A program made the translations under genes and the position numbers. A stretch of DNA of 38,732 nucleotides. Origin: Comamonadaceae bacterium. Its GTDB lineage: Bacteria > Pseudomonadota > Gammaproteobacteria > Burkholderiales > Burkholderiaceae_C. The notes under the pieces are model-generated. The model did not search any database, had not been told where the DNA came from, and saw only the letters and a list, made by a program, of their open reading frames with translations. Where the stretch lies: assembly GCA_947446885.1 (NCBI GenBank), contig CANFHZ010000012.1, forward strand, positions 1 to 38,732, written 5' to 3'. Positions 9,230 to 16,997 of the stretch are shown here, piece after piece (the first letter of the stretch is position 1; each line of letters opens with the position of its first letter).

Positions 9230-10497
9230 CGGCGTGCTGGGATGTCGGCCATGCGGTCGTTCTTTGGAGTCTCCTCAGCATCCGGCTTCAACCCCGCTGC
9301 CAAGCAAAGCGCAAGGGTGACGCAAAGGTAGTCACCAATTAGCGCGTCGTACAGGGCGCAGTTGAACAGGCAGGCAATTACGGTGGCAAGTAAGATGGAT
9401 TGGGTAGCGCGTCTCGGCGCCACTTCCATTCGTAGGCTGACTTGGAAAATGGAGCCCAATATGCCCAGTAGCAACACGATTCCGCCCAACCCTAGTTCAA
9501 CGCCCCAAAGCAAAAATTCCTGGTGGGGATTGCCATCTGTTGGATGTTCATTGGGGCGTCCAGCCGCACCTTGAATTGCGTCGTACTGTTGTCCCCAGCT
9601 CCCGGCGCCCGTACCTGCAATCGGGTGTTCCCGAATGGTCATCAGCGCCGAACGCCAAGCTTCCAAGCGAAAGCCAATGGAAGTAGGGCTGGCATCGCCT
9701 TGCGAATATGCGCGGGCCTCCGTCCAAGATGCTTCGAATCGGTCATGGACAGGCCTTGAAAAGACCAACAATGCCGCCAGAAAAACCACAGGTGCACAAA
9801 GAGCTGCGAGGCGGACACGGGAAGGCAAAAGCCACATTACCGCCAAAGAAATCATCGCTATGCCAACCAACTGACCGGTACGGCCGGGCATTAAAAAAAA
9901 TACACAGCCTAAAGCAGCTGAGCACGCACCAATGACTCCGTAGCGATGCCACCCATGAGCGACAGTGATCCGCTCCTGCCATAAAACTGCAGCAAGCACG
10001 CTTGCCATGATGGATTGATCCAAATAGCTGGAAAAAATGGCGAATCGGTTACCTGAGTTTCTAAGATCGGTGGCTTGCCATGGGACGGAAATTCCACCAA
10101 ACAACGCCCATGAGGAGGCGATAACGAAGAGCTGCCCAAGCGCATATAGTTGCAAGGCCCAGTAGGCTTCTTTTTTGTTTCCCACCATAAAGTACAGCAG
10201 AGGAATAAGCAAAAGTGCGCTGTGGTGATTTATGGATTTCCACATCAGCGCATTTGGCGCCTGTGTCCACAAACTACTGGCGATAAAGGCGAGTAATCCG
10301 AGATAGATCCAAGTGTTGAAGGGCGGACGCTTGATGTTCCAACCGTAGGATCTTGCCCTGCATGCCCAAACCACGGCGATCGCGACCAACATCAGCAGAA
10401 TCTTGGCCGCGCTGATAAAGCCCATGGGTAAGGACACTGAAACCGCCAACACCCCAACGGATATTCTGCGCAGCGTGCTAAGTGGCAGGGTTTGCAA
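9226..10497 (-). CDS. O-antigen ligase / Wzy-like polymerase membrane protein
   Basis: A 423-residue polytopic membrane protein with about 10-12 hydrophobic segments. A long polar loop in the C-terminal half contains HPIAGTGAGSWGQQYDAIQG and NEHPTDGNPHQEFLLWGVEL, the Wzy_C/WaaL pattern with conserved His in the NPHQE motif. Such proteins transfer O-antigen or a glycan from undecaprenyl diphosphate to lipid A-core, or polymerise repeat units, at the periplasmic face. The start is TTG 10497, with GAGGA 5 bp upstream on the minus strand; a later in-frame ATG would remove the first membrane segment. WaaL versus Wzy versus a protein glycosylation ligase cannot be decided. Confidence 0.8.
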   Translation of the reverse strand: MQTLPLSTLRRISVGVLAVSVSLPMGFISAAKILLMLVAIAVVWACRARSYGWNIKRPPFNTWIYLGLLAFIASSLWTQAPNALMWKSINHHSALLLIPLLYFMVGNKKEAYWALQLYALGQLFVIASSWALFGGISVPWQATDLRNSGNRFAIFSSYLDQSIMASVLAAVLWQERITVAHGWHRYGVIGACSAALGCVFFLMPGRTGQLVGIAMISLAVMWLLPSRVRLAALCAPVVFLAALLVFSRPVHDRFEASWTEARAYSQGDASPTSIGFRLEAWRSALMTIREHPIAGTGAGSWGQQYDAIQGAAGRPNEHPTDGNPHQEFLLWGVELGLGGIVLLLGILGSIFQVSLRMEVAPRRATQSILLATVIACLFNCALYDALIGDYLCVTLALCLAAGLKPDAEETPKNDRMADIPARR

Positions 10498-10512
10498 AAA
10501 AATCCTCGACTA

Positions 10513-11301
10513 TCAGGCGTTAGGTGGCTTTCCAGACGGCGCGTCCCAATTTGCGCCCCGCTGGATTTCATAAGCCTTCAAATACCGGTAAAAAGTCCCC
10601 TCAAAATTCCCCAGTGCAATGACAAACCCGGGCCAGCCGTCCAGGAAGCCCGCTTTGAAAACATAGTGCTTGACAAATGCCCAGATGCCGTGAGCCAGTG
10701 CGCCGCCCATACTGATTTTCTTGTGCGCAATCTTTTGTGCGCCCAAGGTGGAATAGCGGTTCGCTTTGTGCAGTAACTCGCCCATGTCTTTGAATGGAAA
10801 TTGCCAAATTGCATTACGTAATGTTCCCAGGGGCTTGTCGGTATTCAGGGTGAAACCTTCGTGCACCGGTTGTGCGTCGTAGCGCAACGCGCCTTTGCGA
10901 AACAGCTGCGGTTGCCGGAAATTGGGATACCAGCCGGAATGCCGGATCCAGCGACCCATAAAGAAGTTGCGCCGTGCAACCCAATAGGCGTCTGCTGCGG
11001 CGGGGTTTGCAGTGATACCGCGGATCTCGGCAGCCACTTCCGGTGTGCAGCGCTCATCTGCGTCCAGGCTGAATATCCACGTGTGGGTGCAGGCATCCAG
11101 AGCCTGGTTGCGCAAATCGCCAAATCCGGTGAATGGCACCTGCACCACGCGCGCGCCCAGGGACTCCGCAATCGCTACCGTTCCATCGGTACTCCAGGAG
11201 TCCACAACGACGACTTCATCCGCCCAGCGCGCGCTCTCAATCGTGGCACGCACTTTTTCCGCCTCGTTGTAAGCGATGATGTAAACAGAGACAAGTGACA
11301 T
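10513..11301 (-). CDS. family 2 glycosyltransferase, WaaE/KdtX-like (LPS inner core)
   Basis: A 262-residue GT-A transferase. SVYIIAYNEAEKVRATIES and EVVVVDSWSTDGTVAIAE are the nucleotide-binding start, and FSLDADERC carries the DxD-like metal motif (about residues 77-84). The segment with WVARRNFFMGRWIRHSGWYP and the YDAQPVHEGF block is typical of the WaaE beta-1,4-glucosyltransferase family, which modifies heptose I of the LPS inner core. The start is ATG 11301, divergent from the next glycosyltransferase gene. It lies 15 bp upstream of the O-antigen ligase gene in the same direction, so the two form an operon. Confidence 0.87.
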   Translation of the reverse strand: MSLVSVYIIAYNEAEKVRATIESARWADEVVVVDSWSTDGTVAIAESLGARVVQVPFTGFGDLRNQALDACTHTWIFSLDADERCTPEVAAEIRGITANPAAADAYWVARRNFFMGRWIRHSGWYPNFRQPQLFRKGALRYDAQPVHEGFTLNTDKPLGTLRNAIWQFPFKDMGELLHKANRYSTLGAQKIAHKKISMGGALAHGIWAFVKHYVFKAGFLDGWPGFVIALGNFEGTFYRYLKAYEIQRGANWDAPSGKPPNA

Positions 11302-11338
11302 GGGCGGGGGTGAAAATTCGCTTAGAGTCTAAGCCAAC

Positions 11339-12199
11339 ATGTCCGATAAGCCCCTGATATCCGTTGTTCTGACCACCTACAACCGCAGCGAGACCATTGC
11401 TGTGGTTCTCGCGGCTCTGCAACAGCAGACAGACACACATTTTGAGGTCGTCATTGCCGACGACGGTTCCCGACCGGAGCACCGTGCACGCATTGTGGAG
11501 TCGGCAGCAGGCTGCTCGTTTCCCTTGGCCCACGTGTGGCACCCGGACGTCGGCTTCACCGTATCCCGCGCCCGCAACCTGGGCGTGGCCCAAGCCCGCG
11601 GCAGCTATCTGGTGCTACTCGATGGCGACTGTGTGCCCGATACCGACTTCATTGCCCAGCACCGGCGCTTGATGCAAAGCGCTTGTTTGGTCAATGGCAG
11701 CCGGTGTTTGCTATCCCAGCGATTTACACAACAGGTCATCTCCGGCCTTGCTACCGTTGTCGGCAAGCGATACAGCTATTGGTTGCAACAATGGCGTGCA
11801 GGGGATGCCAGTAAAATTGCACCTCTTTTGCGCATGCCGGATGGGCCGTTGCGACTGGAGTCCGGATTTCGTTGGCGGGGCATCAGAAGTTGCAATATGG
11901 GTGTGTGGCGTGCGGATTTTGAACGCGTCAATGGATTCGACACATCGTTTCGTGGCTGGGGCCATGAAGACGCCGATCTGGTGTTGCGCTTGTTCCATGC
12001 CGGTATCCGTCGCAAGAATGGTTTTTTCGCGACAGAGGTTTTTCATTTGTGGCACGAAGAAGCCAGCCGTGAGCGGGCTTCTGCGAACGAGACTACGGTG
12101 CGCGAGCGCATGCACAGCGGGCTGGTACGGGCTGTGCAGGGTTTGGATGAGTGCAGGGCGGTGGCAGATTTTGAAACCGTGACCTTTGCGAATTGGTGA
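11339..12199 (+). CDS. family 2 glycosyltransferase with galactosyltransferase-7-type C-terminal domain
   Basis: A 286-residue protein. The GT2 N-terminal domain has ISVVLTTYNRSETIAVVL, FEVVIADDGS and a DGDCVPD metal motif. The C-terminal part has MGVWRADFERVNGFDTSF followed by WGHEDADLVLRLFHAG, the conserved Glyco_transf_7C block of chondroitin-polymerase-type enzymes. It probably adds a hexose or hexosamine to a surface glycan; specificity is unknown. It is divergent from the WaaE-like gene, with 37 bp between the starts, and ends 11 bp before tolB. GC is higher than in the GT4/deacetylase pair. Confidence 0.85.
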   Translation: MSDKPLISVVLTTYNRSETIAVVLAALQQQTDTHFEVVIADDGSRPEHRARIVESAAGCSFPLAHVWHPDVGFTVSRARNLGVAQARGSYLVLLDGDCVPDTDFIAQHRRLMQSACLVNGSRCLLSQRFTQQVISGLATVVGKRYSYWLQQWRAGDASKIAPLLRMPDGPLRLESGFRWRGIRSCNMGVWRADFERVNGFDTSFRGWGHEDADLVLRLFHAGIRRKNGFFATEVFHLWHEEASRERASANETTVRERMHSGLVRAVQGLDECRAVADFETVTFANW

Positions 12200-12210
12200 A
12201 GTTCAGATAT

Positions 12211-13485
12211 ATGAAAAACTGGTTGATTTCCATGTGCTGCATGCTGATAGCGGGTGCGGCTCATGCGCAATTCCGTGTGGAGGTTTCGGGGGTGGGAACC
12301 ACCCAGATCCCGGTGGCGGTCACCCCTTTCCGGGGCAACGATGCCAGCGTGCAGAAACTGTCCACCATCATTCAGGCCGATTTGGAGCGCAGCGGCTTGT
12401 TCAGAGGGATTGATCTTTCGGGGGCTCCGGTGTTGGATGAAACGACCGGACTGTCCGATCCCTCCTTCTGGCGTAAAAAGGGGTCGGACGCACTGGTCAG
12501 CGGCAGCGTCACCCGCCTGTCTGATGGCCGTTTTGATGTGCGTTTCCGTGTGTGGGATGTGGCCCGTAACGAGACGCTGGGTGGCTATGGCTACGTGGTG
12601 GAAGCGGCCTACATGCGCATGGCAGCCCACAAAATTGCCGATTTTGTCTATGAGCGCTTGACGGGCGAGAAATCTGTTTTTTCCACCCGCATCGCCTACG
12701 TCACCAAAAATGGCACCGTCTACACCCTGTGGGTTGCCGATGCCGACGGCGAGAACGCGACCTTTGCCTTGCGCAGCAACGAACCGATTATTTCCCCTGC
12801 CTGGTCGCCCACTGGCACGCAGCTGGCCTACGTGTCTTTTGAGGCGCGCAAGCCGTCCGTTTATGTGCATGACGTGGAGACCGCCAAGCGCCGCTTGGTT
12901 GCCAATTTCAAGGGGTCGAATAGCGCGCCAACGTGGTCGCCGGATGGGCGCACGCTGGCCCTGACTTTGAGCCGGGACACGGGTTCGCAGATTTTCCTGT
13001 TGGATGCCACCGTGCCCGGTGCGGAGCCGCGTCGCATCACCACCTCTTCCGCTATTGACACCGAGCCGACGTTCTCCAGCGACGGAAAAACGATTTACTT
13101 TGTGAGTGACCGTGGCGGTACTCCGCAAATTTACAAAATGGATGTCAATGGTGCCAACGTGGAGCGGGTGACCTTTAGTGGCAGCTACAACATTTCTCCA
13201 ACCCTGAGCCCCGATGGGAAATCGCTGGCCTTTGTCTCCCGCGTGAGCGGGGGGTTTAAACTCCATGTAATGGATTTCAGTACTGGTGCTACCAATCCGA
13301 TCTCGGACACACTGGCCGACGAGAAACCTAGCTTTGCGCCCAATGGCCGTATGCTGCTCTATGCAACCGAGCAGCAAGGAAAAGAAGCCCTCATGATGAC
13401 CACGGTCGATGGGAAGGTAAAGGCCCGCTTGGCGGGGCCGGACGGAGACATCCGGCAGCCGCAATGGGGGCCGTCAGTTCGTTAA
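12211..13485 (+). CDS. tolB: Tol-Pal system protein TolB
   Basis: A 424-residue periplasmic protein. It has a signal peptide (MKNWLISMCCMLIAGAAHA, cleaved before QFRVEV), an N-terminal alpha/beta domain (about residues 22-150), and a six-bladed propeller marked by repeats such as SPAWSPTGTQLAYVS, APTWSPDGRTLALTL, EPTFSSDGKTIYFVS and SPTLSPDGKSLAFVS. TolB bridges the Tol inner-membrane motor and Pal during outer-membrane constriction. ATG 12211 starts directly at the signal peptide; an upstream TTG at 12193 lies inside the previous gene. tolQ, tolR and tolA are not upstream; glycosyltransferase genes are. Confidence 0.96.
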   Translation: MKNWLISMCCMLIAGAAHAQFRVEVSGVGTTQIPVAVTPFRGNDASVQKLSTIIQADLERSGLFRGIDLSGAPVLDETTGLSDPSFWRKKGSDALVSGSVTRLSDGRFDVRFRVWDVARNETLGGYGYVVEAAYMRMAAHKIADFVYERLTGEKSVFSTRIAYVTKNGTVYTLWVADADGENATFALRSNEPIISPAWSPTGTQLAYVSFEARKPSVYVHDVETAKRRLVANFKGSNSAPTWSPDGRTLALTLSRDTGSQIFLLDATVPGAEPRRITTSSAIDTEPTFSSDGKTIYFVSDRGGTPQIYKMDVNGANVERVTFSGSYNISPTLSPDGKSLAFVSRVSGGFKLHVMDFSTGATNPISDTLADEKPSFAPNGRMLLYATEQQGKEALMMTTVDGKVKARLAGPDGDIRQPQWGPSVR

Positions 13486-13539
13486 AGCCCTGGGATGCGG
13501 GGCTGCGCTGCATGATTTTTTAATTTTTAGGAGTTACTT

Positions 13540-14247
13540 ATGAAGTTTTCTTTGGTGCCAGTCGTTTTGACGTTGGCGTTGGTGGCATGCAAAGCGCCGG
13601 TGAAGTTGGACAACGCATCGGTGGAAGATCGGCAGGCCGCAGCTGCAGCTGCAGAAAAAAGCCAGACTCCTATTTTGGGTAACAGCCTGCTGAAAGACGC
13701 TGCCAATGCCGCGCGTAGTAACAACGTGGCCCCATTGGATTTGGCCTCCAAGGACGCTAGTGCAGGTGGCGTAGGTGCGGGTAGTTTGGCGCGCTCCAAT
13801 GCAAGCGGTAGCGCGGGGGCGTCCGGTACGAGTGGATCCGCCGCTGGCGGGTCTGCAGCTGCCGGTTCAGCGGCTTCTCGACTGGCCTCTGCTGCTGCGG
13901 CTGATGCGGCCTTGGTTTTGAAAGAGCGCATCGTGTATTTCGACTTCGACAGTTTTGTGATCCGTACGGAAGCCCGACCGCTGATCGAGGCCCATGCCCG
14001 TCGCCTGCGTGCAGATGCCAAGTTGCGCGTCGCCTTGGAAGGGCACACCGACGAGCGTGGTGGACGTGAATACAACCTGGGGCTTGGTCAGAAGCGTGCC
14101 GACGCGGTGCGTAAAGCCCTATCTTTGTTGGGTGTCTCTGACAACCAAATGGAGGCGGTGAGTTTTGGAAAAGAAAAACCAGCGGTTCCTGGAAACAGCG
14201 AAGCTGCGATGCAGGAAAACCGCCGCGTAGAGATCAACTACCGCTGA
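13540..14247 (+). CDS. pal: peptidoglycan-associated lipoprotein Pal
   Basis: A 235-residue outer-membrane lipoprotein. The lipobox is LVAC with the acylated Cys at residue 17. Residues about 70-125 are an Ala/Gly/Ser-rich linker, longer than in E. coli Pal. The C-terminal OmpA-like domain starts RIVYFDFDS (residue 130) and contains GHTDERGGREYNLGLGQKRA (168-187) with the peptidoglycan-binding Asp171 and Arg186. GGAG lies 8 bp before ATG 13540. It is 54 bp after tolB and 13 bp before cpoB, so the three are one unit. Confidence 0.96.
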   Translation: MKFSLVPVVLTLALVACKAPVKLDNASVEDRQAAAAAAEKSQTPILGNSLLKDAANAARSNNVAPLDLASKDASAGGVGAGSLARSNASGSAGASGTSGSAAGGSAAAGSAASRLASAAAADAALVLKERIVYFDFDSFVIRTEARPLIEAHARRLRADAKLRVALEGHTDERGGREYNLGLGQKRADAVRKALSLLGVSDNQMEAVSFGKEKPAVPGNSEAAMQENRRVEINYR

Positions 14248-14260
14248 TTGACAAGCCACT

Positions 14261-15295
14261 ATGCAGATGCGATTCGCTAATAGCCCGCGCGCCCGGTCCT
14301 TCGGGGGCGTGGCCCTGACGATCATGCTGTCAATGGGCCTGATCGGTACCGCCCCGGCGCAGGGTCTTGGCATCCCGGGTGTCGATAACGATGCCCGGGT
14401 CGCGATAAATCGGGCTGCTCAGCGAATTGATGCGTTAATCCTCGAATTCAACAAGGTGCGCGGTGACGCCCAGGCGTTTCGCACCGAAGCAGAGGCCATC
14501 CGCCGCGAGGCTGAAATTCTGCGCCGTGATGTGAATGCAGTTCAAGCTAATTTGGATTTGATGTTCCGTAAGGTCGACGCAAAAATTGACGATGGACTGA
14601 AGCCCGTTTCGGAGTCCGTGCAGCGCGGCGTCGACGAGCTGGAAATTTTGAAAAATGCGCAGCAAGATTTGCTGACCCAGCTGGAAGAGGCGCGCAAAGA
14701 GGTGCGTGAATTGCGCGGAAAAATGGAAGAGTCTCAAGCGCAAAGCGGCCGCCAGCGCAACCAAGCTGAGGAGTTGCGCACACTGTCGGGTCGGCAGGAT
14801 GAGCAACAGCGCGCACTTCTGGATGAGCAGCGCAAGTCCAAAGATTTGCAACGCATGCTGGACGAACTTCGTACCGCTCTTCCGGTTCTTGTCAAAGAGG
14901 AAGGCGCTACTTTTTACGCGCAGAGCGCTGAGAAGACTGAATTTGACAACGCGAAGTCTGTATTCAACCGCGCTAACTACCAGGGTTCCCGCAAACAGTT
15001 TGCCGAGTTTTTGCTGCGTTATCCCCGCAGCGGATACGCCGCGGCCGCGCGGTTTTGGAAAGGGAATGCCGAGTTTCTGGAAGGCGATTACCGGTCCGCG
15101 TTGGTCACTTTGCGTCCATTGCAAATAGCCGAGCCGAACTACCCCAAGACGCCTGAAGCCATGCTTGCTATTGCCAACTGCTATAGCGAGCTCAAAGACC
15201 TCCAATCGGCCCGCAAGACCTTGGAGGAACTGGTGGAGCAGTACGAGAAATCCGAAGCTGCCAGCGTGGCCCGGGACCGTTTGAGCAAACTGTAG
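14261..15295 (+). CDS. cpoB: cell division coordinator CpoB (YbgF)
   Basis: A 344-residue periplasmic protein. A signal peptide ends near AQGLG (about residue 34). A long, highly charged coiled coil (about residues 45-205) follows, then a TPR-type C-terminal domain (from about 215; FDNAKSVFNRANYQGSRKQF, then LLRYPRSGYAAAARFWKGNA). CpoB coordinates peptidoglycan synthesis by PBP1B with Tol-driven outer-membrane constriction. The coiled coil is longer than in E. coli YbgF (about 260 residues in total). The start at ATG 14261 (MQMRF) could alternatively be the ATG two codons later. Confidence 0.93.
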   Translation: MQMRFANSPRARSFGGVALTIMLSMGLIGTAPAQGLGIPGVDNDARVAINRAAQRIDALILEFNKVRGDAQAFRTEAEAIRREAEILRRDVNAVQANLDLMFRKVDAKIDDGLKPVSESVQRGVDELEILKNAQQDLLTQLEEARKEVRELRGKMEESQAQSGRQRNQAEELRTLSGRQDEQQRALLDEQRKSKDLQRMLDELRTALPVLVKEEGATFYAQSAEKTEFDNAKSVFNRANYQGSRKQFAEFLLRYPRSGYAAAARFWKGNAEFLEGDYRSALVTLRPLQIAEPNYPKTPEAMLAIANCYSELKDLQSARKTLEELVEQYEKSEAASVARDRLSKL

Positions 15296-15332
15296 CCAGT
15301 GCCTTCTTGTCCACTGGCTTGCTGCGCCCGAC

Positions 15333-16118
15333 GTGGACGATTCACCGCCTGACCTGAACCGCCGTTTTGGTGGCATAGATCGTTTGTATTCCGCTCCTGG
15401 CGCGCAGCGGCTGCGTGCAGCCCACGTGGCGGTCGTGGGGATTGGCGGCGTGGGCTCCTGGGCCGCCGAAGCCCTTGCCCGCACGGGCCTTGGTCGTATC
15501 ACCCTGATTGATTTAGACCACGTGGCCGAATCCAATGTGAACCGTCAGATTCATGCGACCAGCGACACCGTGGGCATGGCCAAAGTCGCCGCCATGGAAC
15601 AGCGCATTAAGTCCATCAACCCTGCTTGCCAGGTTAACAGCATCGACGCATTTGTGGAGCCCGGTAATTGGCCTGCCATTCTTCCTCCTGACGTGGACGG
15701 CGTGATCGATGCGTGTGACCAGATGCGCGCCAAGGTTGCCATGGCGGCCTGGGCCCTGGCGCAACGCCATATCCTTTTCATCACAGTGGGTGCTGCCGGC
15801 GGCAAACGCCGGCCTGAAGCGCTGGATATCGCTGATCTGAGTGCCTGCGTGCACGACCCCTTGATGGCTGCGTTGCGTTATCAGTTGCGCCGCCATCATG
15901 GTGCTGCGAAGGAGGGAAAACGCATCGGTTTGTCCTGTGTCTACAGCGCTGAACCCATGGCGCTCCCGACTCTCTCTGAAGACGCCAAAGAGAGTGCAGT
16001 CCGTGTTGATTCGGGTTTGAACTGCCGTGGTTACGGCTCAGTGGTTACGGTGACGGCTACCTGCGGAATGCTCGCAGCGGGATGGATGATCAACAATTTA
16101 TCCGGCGTGGGCAAATAA
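15333..16118 (+). CDS. tcdA: tRNA threonylcarbamoyladenosine dehydratase TcdA (CsdL)
   Basis: A 261-residue E1-like, ThiF/MoeB-family enzyme that uses ATP to cyclise t6A37 of tRNAs to ct6A. The N-terminus RRFGGIDRLYSAPGAQRL is typical of TcdA. The ATP-binding loop VAVVGIGGVGSWAAEALAR (residues 32-50) and the LIDLDHVAESNVNRQ motif are intact. DACDQMRAKVAM and the SCVYSAEP segment complete the family pattern. The start is GTG 15333; no in-frame ATG or clear Shine-Dalgarno lies upstream. It lies 37 bp after cpoB. The product acts on ANN-decoding tRNAs, which include the tRNA-Lys(UUU) encoded just downstream. Confidence 0.92.
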   Translation: MDDSPPDLNRRFGGIDRLYSAPGAQRLRAAHVAVVGIGGVGSWAAEALARTGLGRITLIDLDHVAESNVNRQIHATSDTVGMAKVAAMEQRIKSINPACQVNSIDAFVEPGNWPAILPPDVDGVIDACDQMRAKVAMAAWALAQRHILFITVGAAGGKRRPEALDIADLSACVHDPLMAALRYQLRRHHGAAKEGKRIGLSCVYSAEPMALPTLSEDAKESAVRVDSGLNCRGYGSVVTVTATCGMLAAGWMINNLSGVGK

Positions 16119-16134
16119 GCAAAAATGTCCCCGC

Positions 16135-16140
16135 TATAAT
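16135..16140 (+). promoter_or_regulatory. -10 element of the tRNA-Lys promoter
   Basis: A perfect TATAAT hexamer lies 37 bp upstream of the mature tRNA-Lys 5' end, in the gap after tcdA. The -35 region (about 16112-16117, CAAATA) matches the consensus poorly. Confidence 0.65.
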
Positions 16141-16177
16141 CTGAGGCTGGTTCGCAAGCACCGCAAGGTGTTTGCAG

Positions 16178-16253
16178 GGGACGTTAGCTCAGTTGGTAGA
16201 GCAGCGGACTTTTAATCCGTTTGTCGTGGGTTCGACCCCCGCACGTCCCACCA
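16178..16253 (+). tRNA. tRNA-Lys (anticodon UUU)
   Basis: A complete 76-nt cloverleaf with encoded CCA. The acceptor stem is GGGACGT / ACGTCCC, followed by discriminator A and CCA. The D arm is GCTC-AGTTGGTA-GAGC. The anticodon arm is GCGGA-CTTTTAA-TCCGT, with TTT at positions 34-36. The T arm is GTGGG-TTCGACC-CCCGC. No intron or mismatch is seen apart from one G-T pair at the base of the anticodon stem. Confidence 0.98.
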
Positions 16254-16267
16254 GAGTTTTTCACTGC

Positions 16268-16303
16268 AAAAGCCACCGCAACGCTGCGGTGGCTTTTGTT
16301 TTT
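16268..16303 (+). terminator. rho-independent terminator of tRNA-Lys
   Basis: A perfect 13-bp stem, AAAAGCCACCGCA (16268-16280) with TGCGGTGGCTTTT (16285-16297), has an ACGC loop and a T-rich tail (GTTTTTG). It begins 15 bp after the tRNA 3' end. With its A-tract it could also stop the opposing minus-strand operon, which ends at 16359. Confidence 0.93.
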
Positions 16304-16358
16304 GTGGGTTTGCATTTTTATAGCGCGTCACGCCTTCAATACGCGCAGTCCGTATGCG

Positions 16359-16997
16359 CTAAGCAGCACATCGCAGGGGCAGGCACCAAATCGCCAGTAA
16401 AGGCTTTGGCCCTGAGCGCATGGCGTGGCGGATGGCAGGGGGGTTGAACAGCATGCCCCCGGTTCCCGGTTCGAACCAGGGTGCGTCGCCTTGGCGGAAC
16501 TGGCCTGGCGAAAGCAAGAGGTAGCTCTCTTCGGGAGGATGGCTGTGGTCCGGGTATCGCACCAGTGGTGCCATCAGGCTCAGGCCAATCCATACATCGT
16601 CGCGCCGTTCCAGGCCGTTGGGGCCAAGCAGTACCGCGTTGGCGTGACCCTGGTCGAAGTTGGCACTGGCGTGGTTTTCACTCGGTCGGGTGACCCAGCG
16701 CAGAGCGGGTTCCAGGGCGTGCAGTGCATCGGCAAGAACCCGGAGTCCGCACGGTGCGGCACGCGCATGGTTCAGCGCCTCGTTCCAATACTGGCAGGCC
16801 GGTAGCCGCTGCCCCGGCGCGGTGTCGCACGCTGCACGCTCTGCCAGGGCGCGGAAGATGCGCACTGTGGACTTTTCGATGGCCGGGCCTGGTGCGCGGG
16901 CCTCTATGGCCTCGCGTAGCGCGTCCAGAACAGCCTGCAGCGCTGGCATGCGCGCCGACACGCCCGGCGAGGCGCATTGGTCATTACTGCTGCTCAC
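16359..16997 (-). CDS. cupin of the DMSP lyase (DddL/DddQ/DddK-like) family
   Basis: A 212-residue protein with an N-terminal helical part (about 1-95) and a cupin domain. The metal site reads YPDHSHPPEESYLLLSPG, giving H151, H153, E157 and Y159, with H191 in FNPPAIRHAMRSG. As I recall the DddK structure, its ligands are H56, H58, E62, Y64 and H96; every one is offset by exactly 95 here, so the site geometry is preserved. The family cleaves dimethylsulfoniopropionate to acrylate and dimethyl sulfide, but many members are untested. ATG 16997 overlaps the stop of the upstream flavoprotein gene (ATGA), so the two are translationally coupled. There is no signal peptide. Family placement is good; the substrate is not established. 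Confidence 0.8.
   Translation of the reverse strand: MSSSNDQCASPGVSARMPALQAVLDALREAIEARAPGPAIEKSTVRIFRALAERAACDTAPGQRLPACQYWNEALNHARAAPCGLRVLADALHALEPALRWVTRPSENHASANFDQGHANAVLLGPNGLERRDDVWIGLSLMAPLVRYPDHSHPPEESYLLLSPGQFRQGDAPWFEPGTGGMLFNPPAIRHAMRSGPKPLLAIWCLPLRCAA

Noticed and set aside
16359-16997. Firm assignment as DMSP lyase
   Set aside because: Only the metal site and family pattern support it; the operon partners act on methylated amines, so the substrate stays open.
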